A stretch of 64,000 bases of DNA from Novosphingobium silvae (GTDB lineage: Bacteria > Pseudomonadota > Alphaproteobacteria > Sphingomonadales > Sphingomonadaceae): NCBI RefSeq assembly GCF_009856825.1, contig NZ_WVTD01000002.1, forward strand, positions 248,001 to 312,000. Reading direction: 5' to 3'. The notes beneath the pieces are model-generated. The model saw nothing but the letters and a program-made list of their open reading frames with translations. It searched no databases and was not told the origin of the DNA. A program made the translations under genes and the position numbers. Within the stretch, counting starts at the first letter, position 1; the number at the start of each line of letters is the position of its first letter. Shown piece after piece: positions 1 through 7,991 of the stretch.

Positions 1-302
1 GTGCCTCGATCCTGCGGCAGATGATACGCGCGCGGATTCTCTCGGCCCGTGAGGCCGGTCGTGAGGAGAGCCGGGAGCAACTGGCTGCCCTTGCTGTGTC
101 AGAAGGGGTCACACTTTCAGGCTATAGCCTTGGTGCCGATTTCTACCGGCACTTCGAGCCGATGATACCGGCGCGCGACGCGCTTGTGATCGTTCAGGAG
201 CAACTGGGTGCAAGCGGTCTGTGGCTACGGGCCGAACCCGGCGAGGATGCGGCGCAGGCCGAGGCACTAGCCGTGATCCTGCACCGGGAACTGAGCGCAT
301 GA
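1..302 (+). CDS. Exosortase A system-associated hydrolase 2, C-terminal fragment
   Basis: The reading frame is open from the left edge (first full codon at base 3), so only about the last 100 residues are present. The fragment has the Arg/Ala-rich helix and the closing segment around LWLRAEPGED that I associate with the alpha/beta-hydrolase-like 'hydrolase 2' of exosortase A loci. No catalytic motif falls inside it, so the call leans on its neighbour: its stop overlaps the start of hydrolase 1 as ATGA, which implies translational coupling. In sphingomonads these pairs sit beside exosortase and exopolysaccharide export genes, which would lie to the left of this window. An unrelated alpha/beta hydrolase cannot be excluded. 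Confidence 0.55.
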   Translation, partial: ASILRQMIRARILSAREAGREESREQLAALAVSEGVTLSGYSLGADFYRHFEPMIPARDALVIVQEQLGASGLWLRAEPGEDAAQAEALAVILHRELSA

Positions 303-1078
303 CGCGCCGGCATCTCACGTTCGAGTGCGAGGGAGCGCGCCTCGTGGCGACCCTCGACACGGCCCCCGGACGCACCGCGCTCCTCCTCGTATCAGGAGGA
401 AACGAGGTGCGCAGCGGTGCCTGGAACGGACAGGCCCGGCTCGCCGCAGGGGTCGCCGCACAAGGCTATCCGGTACTGCGCTTCGACCGGCGCGGCGTGG
501 GTGACAGCGAGGGCATCAACGAGGGCTTCCGGTCTGCCGCTCCTGACATCGCGGCCGCGCGGCAGGCACTGCTCTCACAATGCCCGCAAGTGGACCGCGT
601 GATCGGCATGGGCAACTGCGATGCCGCCAGCGCGCTTATGCTCGCCGCAGGCGCGGGAATGGACGGTCTGGTGCTCTCCAATCCCTGGACGATCGAGCGG
701 GAAAGCGACGAAGCACCTGTGCAGGTGGTCCGTGACCACTATCGCCGCCGCCTTTCCGATCCTGCGGCGATCAGGCGACTGCTGACGGGGAAAGTCTCGT
801 TGCCAGCCTTGCTGCGCAGCCTGGCGCATGTCTTGCGCAAGGATCCAAAGGCGGATGGCGACAGCCTCGCAGACCTGATGAAGCGGGGGATTTCAGGCTA
901 CCAGGGCACGGTCCGCTTCCTCGTGGCAGGTAAGGACCGGACGGGACGGGCGTTCCTGTCACGATGGGACCGGGCAGACCCGCGGCTGCACATCTGCCCC
1001 GATGCCTCGCACAGCTATGTCGAGCCGGAGGCAAAGGAGTGGTTGCTTCGCCAAGTGCTGGAAGCACTTCGGCAATAG
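299..1078 (+). CDS. Exosortase A system-associated hydrolase 1 (alpha/beta hydrolase)
   Basis: A 259-residue alpha/beta-hydrolase-fold protein. It shows an LLLVSGGNE oxyanion-hole region, FDRRGVGDSEG after strand 4, and a nucleophile elbow reading GNCDAAS, where Cys stands in place of the usual Ser. A Cys elbow of the form G-x-C-D-A-A-S is typical of the hydrolase 1 family of exosortase A loci. Its natural substrate is unknown; the family travels with EpsH/exosortase, PEP-CTERM sorting and capsule export. The ATG at 299 was chosen over an upstream GTG because it overlaps the preceding stop (ATGA) and begins at the conserved domain. Confidence 0.75.
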   Translation: MTRRHLTFECEGARLVATLDTAPGRTALLLVSGGNEVRSGAWNGQARLAAGVAAQGYPVLRFDRRGVGDSEGINEGFRSAAPDIAAARQALLSQCPQVDRVIGMGNCDAASALMLAAGAGMDGLVLSNPWTIERESDEAPVQVVRDHYRRRLSDPAAIRRLLTGKVSLPALLRSLAHVLRKDPKADGDSLADLMKRGISGYQGTVRFLVAGKDRTGRAFLSRWDRADPRLHICPDASHSYVEPEAKEWLLRQVLEALRQ

Positions 1079-1082
1079 GGCT

Positions 1083-1105
1083 CCTTTCCCGTTCGTGGGA
1101 AAAGG
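1083..1105. terminator. Possible hairpin between convergent genes
   Basis: CCTTTCCC and GGGAAAAGG face each other across a six-base loop between the convergent ends of the hydrolase and trxB. The stem has one bulge and no T-run follows, so this is only a weak terminator candidate. Confidence 0.3.
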
Positions 1106-1129
1106 CCCCTCGCCTCGGGTGCCTGAAGA

Positions 1130-2101
1130 TCAGTACTGCACGGTTTCCGTCACTCCCTCGAACTGTCTGGCGGCCAGGTAGCGCTCGGCGTCCAGTGCCG
1201 CCATGCAGCCCATTCCGGCGGCAGTGATGGCCTGACGATAGACGTGGTCGGAAACGTCTCCGGCGGCGAAAACACCCGGAACATCCGTCTTGGGGGTGCC
1301 GGGCTGCACCAGGAGATAGCCGGTCTCGTCCATCGCCAGCTTGCCCTTGAAGAGCTCCGTTGCAGGGGCATGCCCGATAGCCACGAAAGCACCGTCCGCC
1401 AGCACGTCGCTCTGCTCGCCGGTCTGGGTGTCGATCAGCGCCACAGCGCGCAGAGCACCATCCTCACCCGGCATGAAGCGATCCACGCGCTTGTTCCACA
1501 TCACCGAGATCTTGGGATGGGCAAAAAGGCGATCCTGAAGGATCTTCTCGGCACGCAGGGAATCGCGCCGGTGGATCAGGACGACGTCGTCGGAGTGATT
1601 GGTAAGATACAGCGCTTCCTCCACGGCAGTGTTGCCGCCGCCGATGACGACGACCTTCTTGCCGCGGTAGAAGAACCCGTCGCAAGTCGCGCAGGCAGAG
1701 ACGCCCTTCCCGGAAAGCTCCTGCTCCCCGGGCACGCCCAACCACTGCGCCTGCGCCCCCGTCGCAATGACGAGCGTATCGCCCTCGTAGATGTCGCCGC
1801 CGTCACCTCTGGCAATGAACGTCTCTCCGGAAAGATCGACGCTGGTGATCGTGTCCCACATCATGCGGGTGCCAACGTGAACGGCCTGAGCCTCCATCTC
1901 CTGCATCAGCCACGGCCCCTGGATAACCTCGCGGAAGCCCGGGTAATTCTCCACATCGGTGGTGATGGTCAGCTGACCGCCCGGCTGCAATCCCTGCACG
2001 ACGATCGGCTGCATGCCCGCGCGCGCGCCGTAGATGGCGGCGGACAGGCCGGCAGGTCCGGAACCGATGATCAGCATACGGGTCTTGTGCGTGGTTGCCA
2101 C
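1130..2101 (-). CDS. trxB: Thioredoxin reductase
   Basis: A 323-residue cytosolic flavoenzyme that reduces thioredoxin with NADPH. The N-terminal FAD dinucleotide motif IIGSGPAG covers residues 11-18. The redox pair CATC lies at Cys137/Cys140, followed by the NADPH-binding GGGNTA at about 154-159 and a C-terminal FAD-binding GDVSD. Length and domain order are those of bacterial low-molecular-weight TrxB. The GTG at 2101 is preferred to a TTG 24 bases upstream because GGAG lies 8 bases before it and the protein then starts just ahead of the first beta strand. It is divergent from the hydrolase at 2305. Confidence 0.95.
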   Translation of the reverse strand: MATTHKTRMLIIGSGPAGLSAAIYGARAGMQPIVVQGLQPGGQLTITTDVENYPGFREVIQGPWLMQEMEAQAVHVGTRMMWDTITSVDLSGETFIARGDGGDIYEGDTLVIATGAQAQWLGVPGEQELSGKGVSACATCDGFFYRGKKVVVIGGGNTAVEEALYLTNHSDDVVLIHRRDSLRAEKILQDRLFAHPKISVMWNKRVDRFMPGEDGALRAVALIDTQTGEQSDVLADGAFVAIGHAPATELFKGKLAMDETGYLLVQPGTPKTDVPGVFAAGDVSDHVYRQAITAAGMGCMAALDAERYLAARQFEGVTETVQY

Positions 2102-2304
2102 TGGGCAGTCTCCGAAGGAACTCAACTATCGTCTTGGCCGCGAGATAGTCTCTCGCCCCCTGCTTTGCCAAGGATGGGCGAGGGATAGCATTATTTCATC
2201 CCCACAAATGCTTCCTTCGGGCATGGTCCAGACGGCACCCTCATCGCCCGGGCGCATTCCTCCGAGCGTTGACGGCGCACGCGAGACGCTCCACGTTCCC
2301 TGCC

Positions 2305-3180
2305 ATGCAGATCCAGCCTGGCCCAACGTCGAACCGTTTCATCTCGCAACGCCTGCGACTCAACTATGCCGATTGGGGCAATCCGGACGCTCCGCTGCTC
2401 ATCCTGCAGCATGGTGGACGAGATCATTGCCGAAGCTGGGACTGGGTCGCACAGGAACTGCGGCACGACTGGCACGTCGTCTGCCCCGACCTTCGTGGTC
2501 ACGGCGATAGCGAGTGGTCCCCCGAAGGACATTATGGGATGGACGCCTTCGTCTACGATTTTGCGCAGCTCGTGCATACCTTGGGCCGGGAGAAGGTGAC
2601 GATCATCGCCCATTCGCTGGGCGGCAACATCGCTACGCGCTTCACCGGCCTTTACCCGGACAGGGTGGCGAAGTTCGTCAACATCGAAGGACTTGGCCCC
2701 GCTCCCGCGATGCGGCGCGCGCAGGAAACACGCGATGCCGGCGAGCGGCTGCGGCAGTGGATTGAAGACAAGCGCCAGGCATCCGGCCGTACGGTGCGCA
2801 AGTACGCAAACCTGCGCGACGCCTACCAGCGGATGAAAAGGGAGAACGCCTTCCTGACGGATGAACAGGCACGCCACCTTACCGTGCACGGCGCAAGCCG
2901 GAACGAGGACGGCACATGGAGCTGGAAGTTCGACAACTACCTTAACGTTTGGTCTGCATCGGACCTGCCCACGGACCAAGTAGTCGCCCTGTGGGAAGCG
3001 ATCACCTGCCCCATGCTGCTTCTATGGGGCACGAACAGCTTTGCCAGCAGCCCCGCCAGCGACGAGCGACTGAAGCATCTTCCTACAGCCCAACTGATCG
3101 AGTACGAAAATGCAGGCCACTGGCTCCACCACGACCAGTTCGATCGCTTCGTCGCGGACGTGAAATCCTTTCTCTCCTGA
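2305..3180 (+). CDS. Alpha/beta hydrolase
   Basis: A 291-residue single-domain alpha/beta hydrolase. The oxyanion segment LILQHGGRDH (33-41), the loop PDLRGHGDSEW and the nucleophile elbow HSLGG with Ser104 are all visible. The catalytic His is in NAGHWLHHDQ near the C-terminus and an acid is likely in the preceding strand. No signal peptide is seen, so it is probably cytosolic. Substrate cannot be told from sequence; esters, epoxides or C-C bonds are all possible in this fold. The ATG at 2305 was chosen over an upstream TTG because the conserved fold begins soon after it. It is monocistronic and divergent from trxB. Confidence 0.8.
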   Translation: MQIQPGPTSNRFISQRLRLNYADWGNPDAPLLILQHGGRDHCRSWDWVAQELRHDWHVVCPDLRGHGDSEWSPEGHYGMDAFVYDFAQLVHTLGREKVTIIAHSLGGNIATRFTGLYPDRVAKFVNIEGLGPAPAMRRAQETRDAGERLRQWIEDKRQASGRTVRKYANLRDAYQRMKRENAFLTDEQARHLTVHGASRNEDGTWSWKFDNYLNVWSASDLPTDQVVALWEAITCPMLLLWGTNSFASSPASDERLKHLPTAQLIEYENAGHWLHHDQFDRFVADVKSFLS

Positions 3181-3311
3181 CCGCCGACCTACCCGGGGAG
3201 CACCTGCTGCAGTTGTCGGCGTCATGCCGCTCTACTCGTCGCCCGACAGTTCTTCCAGGCGGTCACGGCGGGCCGTTCTGTCCCTGCAGCAGCGCGAACG
3301 CTCCGACGCGA

Positions 3312-3515
3312 TCAGGCCAGGAGGAAGTATCCAAGCGCGGCCCAGCAGGCCATACAAAGCAAGATGGCAATCGTCAGCCCGCGGCCGTCGTGCTCTTCCT
3401 CGCTACGGCCGATGCGCTGGGCAGCGTAGACCATGCCGTGGGGCAGTGGCGATGGGAAACGCCTGGAATCGAAACCACGTTCGAAACGAATGATGTTTTC
3501 ATCTGCGACCTTCAT
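3312..3515 (-). CDS. Small single-pass membrane protein, uncharacterised
   Basis: A 67-residue reading frame with a polar N-terminus (residues 1-45) and one hydrophobic segment at about 48-66 ending at the C-terminus, consistent with a tail-anchored inner-membrane protein. A GAGGA ribosome-binding site 7 bases before the ATG at 3515 supports it as a real gene. I recognise no family and assign no function. It is divergent from the molybdate locus across a 510-base AT-rich gap. Confidence 0.55.
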   Translation of the reverse strand: MKVADENIIRFERGFDSRRFPSPLPHGMVYAAQRIGRSEEEHDGRGLTIAILLCMACWAALGYFLLA

Positions 3516-4025
3516 GATCCATCCTCAACCATCCGGCGAGCTTTCGGGCGCCGTTGCGGCCCTGCTGCCTTGTCAATCCCATGGGGCGCACCTGTTGGCG
3601 TCGCCTCCAATTAACTACTACCAAATATATAGCAAAAAACGTCGGACGGTTCCAGATCGCCTTGAGGCCGGTCGAATATTCTCGGCGTCATTCTAAAATT
3701 GTAACTTTGATGCTGGAAATCGTAATATATATTTATGTTGCGAAAATTTTTCACCGCCGGCGCGCCGACAATTGCCGCACTGCACAGCGTTTCCGGTTCC
3801 GAATTTGCTGGACTGGTAAGTTATCGCCAAGAAATATCCCGGTAATTTCACTGCAAAGCAGCATTTTATTGCTCTTTCACGCCGCAATGCAGCAACTGTT
3901 GCTGATGGCGCCGCCCTCTCGTCCTCCTTCAAAGCTTGGTGCGCCCGCAAAGGCTTGATTCGCCGCGCATCGGAAGACCTCTTCCGGTACTTGCCGGGTT
4001 AGAGGCGCCGCTTTAGCGTGAAGCG
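3516..4025. other. AT-rich 510-base gene-free region upstream of the molybdate locus
   Basis: This gap is visibly richer in A and T than its surroundings, especially 3605-3900, and contains no convincing gene on either strand. The frames that run through it lack a ribosome-binding site or domain sense. It holds the promoter and palindrome annotated at 3699-3743. If transcription starts near 3735, the transcript would carry a leader of about 290 bases before the ModE-like gene. A small hairpin (CTGC-AAA-GCAG) is visible near 3850, but I cannot match any known riboswitch. Confidence 0.5.
3699..3743 (+). promoter_or_regulatory. Candidate promoter with overlapping ModE-like palindrome
   Basis: TTGTAA at 3699-3704 and TAATAT at 3723-3728 are separated by 18 bases, a good sigma-70 layout reading toward the ModE-like gene. 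Over the -10 lies an imperfect inverted repeat from 3719 to 3743: arms ATCGTAATATA and TTCGCAACATA (second arm read on the opposite strand) match at 8 of 11 positions. The CG-TATA character resembles molybdate-responsive operators, but the match is approximate and untested. Confidence 0.4.
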
Positions 4026-4406
4026 ATGACCGCTGCTCCACCGCTCAAGATCAAGATACAAATCTACTGCGGCTCCGAGGTCGCGATGGGGCCGGGCAAG
4101 GCGGACCTGCTGGACGCCATACGCGCGCACGGCTCCATCTCCGCAGCGGGCCGCGCCATGGAGATGAGCTACCGGCGAGCATGGCTGCTGGTCGATGCCA
4201 TGAACCGCTGCTGGCACGCCCCACTGGTCCACACCGCACCCGGTCGTGCGGCAAGCAGCGGCGCCAGGCTGACCGAGCTGGGTGAAGAAGTGCTCGTCCG
4301 CTATCGCGCGCTGCAGGAAGGCATCGTCGGCGCATCCCGAGGATCCGATTACGACGCCCTCGCCAGCGCACTTCTACCTGAGCCAAGGGCCAGCCAGAAA
4401 GCCTGA
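4026..4406 (+). CDS. ModE-like DNA-binding regulator without molybdate-binding domains
   Basis: A 126-residue protein consisting of the winged helix-turn-helix found at the N-terminus of ModE (LysR-type HTH). GPGKADLLDAI, the recognition region around SISAAGRAMEMSYRRAW and the wing containing TELGEEVLVRY are all present. E. coli ModE is about 260 residues with two C-terminal molbindin (TOBE) domains; these are missing here. Single-domain versions are common in alphaproteobacteria and their molybdate-sensing mechanism is not obvious. It lies 96 bases upstream of modA on the same strand, so it most likely regulates the transporter. Confidence 0.85.
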   Translation: MTAAPPLKIKIQIYCGSEVAMGPGKADLLDAIRAHGSISAAGRAMEMSYRRAWLLVDAMNRCWHAPLVHTAPGRAASSGARLTELGEEVLVRYRALQEGIVGASRGSDYDALASALLPEPRASQKA

Positions 4407-4465
4407 CCACCTGCTATCCCGGCGCGGCACGAAGATGCCGCCGCTTGCAATGCATGCAGATCGAT

Positions 4466-4484
4466 ATACTGGTCGATACAGTAT
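4466..4484. promoter_or_regulatory. Candidate operator in front of modA
   Basis: ATACTG and CAGTAT form a perfect 6-base inverted repeat with a 7-base spacer, ending 18 bases before the modA ATG and just ahead of its GGAGG ribosome-binding site. This position suits a repressor site for the ModE-like protein. The arm differs from the site at 3719-3743, so a common binding protein is not shown. Confidence 0.35.
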
Positions 4485-4502
4485 CCTTCGGAGGCCCTCT
4501 CG

Positions 4503-5285
4503 ATGACAATCTCCCTCGCTCGAAGCGTGGCAGCGCTTACCGCGACGTTCGCGCTGGTGTTCGCGTCCGCCGCACCGGCGGCCACTGCGCCGAAAGCGCC
4601 CGTCGTCCTCGCGGCAGCAAGCCTGCAGGAATCGATGAACGCCGCTGCAGACGCGTGGAAGGCGAAGGGCCATCCCCGCCCGCGGATCTCGTTCGCCGGA
4701 TCCTCGGCATTGGCCCGCCAGATCGAGGCCGGGGCCCCTGCCGACATCTTCGTATCCGCCGACGAGCCCTGGATGGACGAGGTGCAGTCCAGGGGCTTGC
4801 TACGCAAGGGTTCGCGAGTGTCGTTCCTACGCAACTCGCTGGTCCTGGTCGCTCCGCGCGCAAGCACCGTCCGGTTGCGGATTTCGACCGGTATGCCGCT
4901 GGCTAAGGCGCTGGGCGGCGGGCGACTGGCGATCGCCGATCCCTCCGGTGTACCGGCAGGGGTCTACGGCAAGCAGGCGCTGACCAGGCTCGGCGTCTGG
5001 AGATCGGTTGAAGGCAAGCTGGCGCCCGGGGAAAGTGTCCGCGCCGCACTGGCGCTCGTCAGCCGGGGCGCGGCCCCGCTGGGGATCGTCTATGCCACGG
5101 ATGCAAGGGCGGATCGCGGAGTACGCGTAGTCGGATGGTTCCCTGCGTCCAGCCATGACCCCATCAGCTACCCTGTCGCGCTGATAGCATCTTCCCGCAA
5201 CCCCGAAGCCGAGGCCTTCCGGCGCTATCTCGTCTCTACAGCGGGCAAGGCTGTATTCCGTCGCTATGGGTTTGCAACGAAGTAG
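4503..5285 (+). CDS. modA: Molybdate ABC transporter, periplasmic binding protein
   Basis: A 260-residue extracytoplasmic solute-binding protein that captures molybdate for import. A signal peptide covers about residues 1-26 (hydrophobic run ending AAPAATA). The mature protein shows the ModA hallmarks AAASLQ near the N-terminus, FAGSSALARQIEAGAPADIF with the oxyanion-binding Ser, and ADPSGVPAGVYGKQAL in the second lobe. GGAGG lies upstream of the ATG. It is the first gene of modABC. Confidence 0.93.
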   Translation: MTISLARSVAALTATFALVFASAAPAATAPKAPVVLAAASLQESMNAAADAWKAKGHPRPRISFAGSSALARQIEAGAPADIFVSADEPWMDEVQSRGLLRKGSRVSFLRNSLVLVAPRASTVRLRISTGMPLAKALGGGRLAIADPSGVPAGVYGKQALTRLGVWRSVEGKLAPGESVRAALALVSRGAAPLGIVYATDARADRGVRVVGWFPASSHDPISYPVALIASSRNPEAEAFRRYLVSTAGKAVFRRYGFATK

Positions 5286-5292
5286 CTGGACA

Positions 5293-5994
5293 ATGATTTG
5301 GCTATCTACCGTTGAATGGGAAATCCTGCTTCTTTCCTTGAAAGTGAGCGCCGTGGCGATTGCAGCGGCCTTACCGGCGGCCTTCGGCTTGGCATGGATG
5401 CTTGCGCGCTGGACGTTCCCGGGAAAGGTCCTGCTCGACGCACTCGTTCATCTGCCGCTTGTCCTGCCTCCGGTCGTGACGGGGTGGCTGCTGCTGATGG
5501 TCTTCAGCCCGAATGCCATGGTGGGCGGCTTCCTTGAGCGGGTGTTCGGGATCACTATCCTGTTCCGCTGGACCGGCGCTGCCCTTGCGGCGGCGGTGAT
5601 GGCGCTGCCGCTGATGGTGCGCGCCATGCGTTTGTCGCTCGAGGCTGTGGACCGCAGGCTGGAGGGCGCCGCCCGCACGCTTGGCGCCGGCCGATGGCGC
5701 ACCTTCGCGAAAGTGACTCTGCCGCTGTCCGCCAACGGAATACTGGCAGCCCTGGTGCTGGGGCTCGCTCGCTCCCTCGGAGAGTTCGGCGCGACAGTCA
5801 CCTTCGCCTCCAACATTCCCGGCGAGACGCAGACGCTGCCCCTGGCGATCTATAGCGCATTGCAGATGCCCGGTTCCGATATTCAGGTGGCGCGCCTTGC
5901 CGGGATTTCGGTGGCGCTGTCGTTGATCGCACTGGTGACCTCCGAATGGCTTGCGCGACGCAGTGGCCAGCACAGGGGCCGTCATGAGCTTTGA
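5293..5994 (+). CDS. modB: Molybdate ABC transporter permease
   Basis: A 233-residue inner-membrane permease with about five or six hydrophobic helices. The cytoplasmic coupling loop is LEGAARTLGAGRWRTFAKVTLP, followed by ARSLGEFGATVTFAS, which is characteristic of ModB. The ATG at 5293, eight bases after the modA stop, is preferred to one at 5266 inside modA, which lacks a ribosome-binding site. The end overlaps modC by 11 bases. Confidence 0.93.
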   Translation: MIWLSTVEWEILLLSLKVSAVAIAAALPAAFGLAWMLARWTFPGKVLLDALVHLPLVLPPVVTGWLLLMVFSPNAMVGGFLERVFGITILFRWTGAALAAAVMALPLMVRAMRLSLEAVDRRLEGAARTLGAGRWRTFAKVTLPLSANGILAALVLGLARSLGEFGATVTFASNIPGETQTLPLAIYSALQMPGSDIQVARLAGISVALSLIALVTSEWLARRSGQHRGRHEL

Positions 5995-6619
5995 AATCGA
6001 TGTCGTCCTGCGCCGCGGGACATTGTCGCTGTCTTATTCCTTCACCTCGGGACCCGGCCTCACGGCATTGTTTGGACCTTCGGGCGCCGGCAAGACGAGC
6101 CTGCTCGATGCGGTAGCCGGACTGGTTCGACCTTCGAAGGGGCGCATCTGCGTTGCGGGAACGCCTCTTTACGACCGGTCGGCCGCGATCGATCTCAGCC
6201 CCGAGCAGCGAAGGTGCGGATATGTCTTCCAGGATCTGCGACTATTTCCGCATCTGACCGTCCGCAGCAACCTGGAATTCGGGATGAGGCGCGCTGCAGG
6301 GGGTCAACGCGCGCTGGCTTGGGACCACACGCTCGAGTTGCTTGGCATCGCCGCCCTTCTCGACCGCATGCCCGCAACCCTATCCGGGGGCGAGGCGCAG
6401 CGCGTGGCGATCGGGCGAGCGCTTCTTTCCACGCCGGCGTTCCTGCTGATGGACGAACCGCTCGCCTCGGTCGACGTGGCACGGCGGGGAGAGGTCCTCA
6501 CTCTCATAGAACGCATTCGAGACGAGTTGCGACTGCCCATTCTCTATGTCAGCCACGATCGCGCCGAAGTGGAGCGTCTGGCAGAAACCATCGTCAACGT
6601 GCCGGCACCCGCCCCATAG
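5984..6619 (+). CDS. modC: Molybdate ABC transporter ATPase, short form without TOBE domain
   Basis: A 211-residue ABC ATPase that powers molybdate import. Walker A is GPSGAGKTS, the signature is LSGGEAQRVAIGRAL, Walker B is LLMDEPLA and the switch is VSHD. Usual ModC proteins are about 350 residues because a molbindin/TOBE domain follows the ATPase. This one ends about 20 residues after the switch, at a clean stop. With the regulator also lacking such domains, the locus encodes no intracellular molybdate-binding domain. Start: the ATG inside the end of modB, at the conserved beginning of the domain. Confidence 0.9.
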   Translation: MSFEIDVVLRRGTLSLSYSFTSGPGLTALFGPSGAGKTSLLDAVAGLVRPSKGRICVAGTPLYDRSAAIDLSPEQRRCGYVFQDLRLFPHLTVRSNLEFGMRRAAGGQRALAWDHTLELLGIAALLDRMPATLSGGEAQRVAIGRALLSTPAFLLMDEPLASVDVARRGEVLTLIERIRDELRLPILYVSHDRAEVERLAETIVNVPAPAP

Positions 6620-6815
6620 GTCGAAGCGCGGCAACCGGAGCACGAACACAATGTTCGCTGCTTCGGGTCTGGCCTGCCTGTCGTCATTGCAAGGTCATCT
6701 GAGCTGGGAATAGTCAGGAATTCACGGCCGGCGCGGTTCCATGGGTAACAGGAGTTGTCAGTACCCTTGGAGGCATTGCAGGCCTATCCGTCGGGTCAGG
6801 TCAGGGGGATCAGCT

Positions 6816-7991
6816 ATGCGCGTTCTGGTTGTTGAGCCGACAGGCTTGATGGGTCGTCATATCATCGATGCCCTGCGCCTCGCCGATCGGGCCATCTCGA
6901 TACGTGGCTTCTGCCGATATGCGGAACCCGATGCACCTTGCCTCGAAGTTCTTCCGACCTGCGGCGCCGCCGGCGAGCAGCCGATCGAGGTCCTCACGGC
7001 GACAGCCGAAGGCGGAAGGCGCGACGGACCTGTGGAGACCATACCCGGGAACACCGGCAGCGGCCGCCGCGAACGATCAATACGGACGGTGCCCGGAAAC
7101 ACCGGCAGTTCACGCCGCGATGGTCCCATCGAAACGATACCGGGAAATACGGGAAGCGGTCGGCCCAAGCGCGCCATGGCGTTTACTTTGGGTGAACCCG
7201 GGGACGAGCCGACTTCGAGCATCGACCTCGTTCATGGCGACCTGGAAAACCCGGCCGACCGGGCGCGGGCGGTAGAGGGGGTCGACATCGTCATCCATTC
7301 CGCCCCGCCGTTTCACCCGCGTGAGGCAGCGATGGGCACCGGCATGATAGACGCTGCCGTAGCTGCCGGTGCAAGGCGCTTCATCTATGTTTCGGCGCTT
7401 CATGCGCAGGTGGACAGCGTGCCCGGTAACGCCGCCAAGCTGGAGGTGGAAGCGCACCTGGCGGGTTCCGGTCTAGGCTGGACGATCCTGCGGCCGCAAA
7501 GCTTCATGCAGGAGATCGACGTGGACGCCGTGCTCGAAACGGCAACACTGGAACTGCCCTGCCCCGTCGATCTTCGCCGGGCACGTCTGGACATGGCTGA
7601 CCTTGCCGAGGTCGTCGCGAAAGTCGTGACAGAGGATCGCCATGCCTATGCCAGCTATGACATCGCCAGCGAAGAAGCCCTCAGCACGGCGGAGGTCGCG
7701 GCGCTGATCTCCCTGGCGAGCGGGGAAGCGGTGTCAGCAGGGGAACTGTCCGAGAAGGATCTGGTGAAAGCTCTCGACATTGCTGACCCGACCTTCGCGT
7801 ACATGGCGAGCGCGGTAAGCCGCCTCCATGCGTGGCAGGCGCGCAACGAAGGCAGAGGCAATGCCAACACGGTCCGCTGGCTCCTTGGAAGGGAGCCGGT
7901 TCGCTTCGAGGATTACGTGCGACGGTGTCTGACGGCGCCGCTGCCGTCTGAGGGCGGCGCCGTCGACTACGAGGTCAGACCGATCCGATGA
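6816..7991 (+). CDS. NmrA/SDR-type NAD(P)-binding protein with internal 16-residue tandem repeats
   Basis: A 391-residue atypical short-chain dehydrogenase. The N-terminus has a degenerate dinucleotide motif in which EPTGLMG replaces the usual GATGxxG, so the first Gly is Glu7. After a long insertion the fold resumes with a [10 protein letters not shown] block, [21 protein letters not shown] and [12 protein letters not shown], typical of NmrA-like proteins. The insertion (about residues 30-130) replaces a linker that is normally about ten residues. It contains three copies of a 16-residue unit (67-114) ending PGNTGS. The ATG at 6816 has AGGGGGA 6 bases upstream. The 3' end overlaps the convergent acyl-CoA dehydrogenase gene by 17 bases. 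Substrate is unknown. Confidence 0.75.
   Translation: MRVLVVEPTGLMGRHIIDALRLADRAISIRGFCRYAEPDAPCLEVLPTCGAAGEQPIEVLTATAEGGRRDGPVETIPGNTGSGRRERSIRTVPGNTGSSRRDGPIETIPGNTGSGRPKRAMAFTLGEPGDEPTSSIDLVHGDLENPADRARAVEGVDIVIHSAPPFHPREAAMGTGMIDAAVAAGARRFIYVSALHAQVDSVPGNAAKLEVEAHLAGSGLGWTILRPQSFMQEIDVDAVLETATLELPCPVDLRRARLDMADLAEVVAKVVTEDRHAYASYDIASEEALSTAEVAALISLASGEAVSAGELSEKDLVKALDIADPTFAYMASAVSRLHAWQARNEGRGNANTVRWLLGREPVRFEDYVRRCLTAPLPSEGGAVDYEVRPIR
7014..7175 (+). repeat. 48-base in-frame tandem repeat (three units plus partial fourth)
   Basis: Units at 7014-7061, 7062-7109 and 7110-7157 encode [32 protein letters not shown] and [17 protein letters not shown] partial fourth unit (GRPKRA) follows to 7175. 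The PGNTGS core is identical at the protein level but uses different third-position bases in each copy (for example ACC/ACC/ACG and AAC/AAC/AAT). The array is therefore old or has been kept under selection as protein. Confidence 0.9.

Noticed and set aside
3735..4025. Molybdenum cofactor (Moco) riboswitch in the ModE-like leader
   Set aside because: Position is suggestive, but I could not lay out the conserved Moco RNA stems; a covariance-model scan would be needed.
7014..7175. CRISPR array in the 48-base repeats
   Set aside because: Units are contiguous, divergent and in frame inside a coding sequence, with no unique spacers and no cas genes.
7975..7991. Frameshift or misassembly at the overlapping ends of the NmrA-like and acyl-CoA dehydrogenase genes
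   Set aside because: Both proteins end with normal family C-termini; a 17-base tail-to-tail overlap is acceptable.
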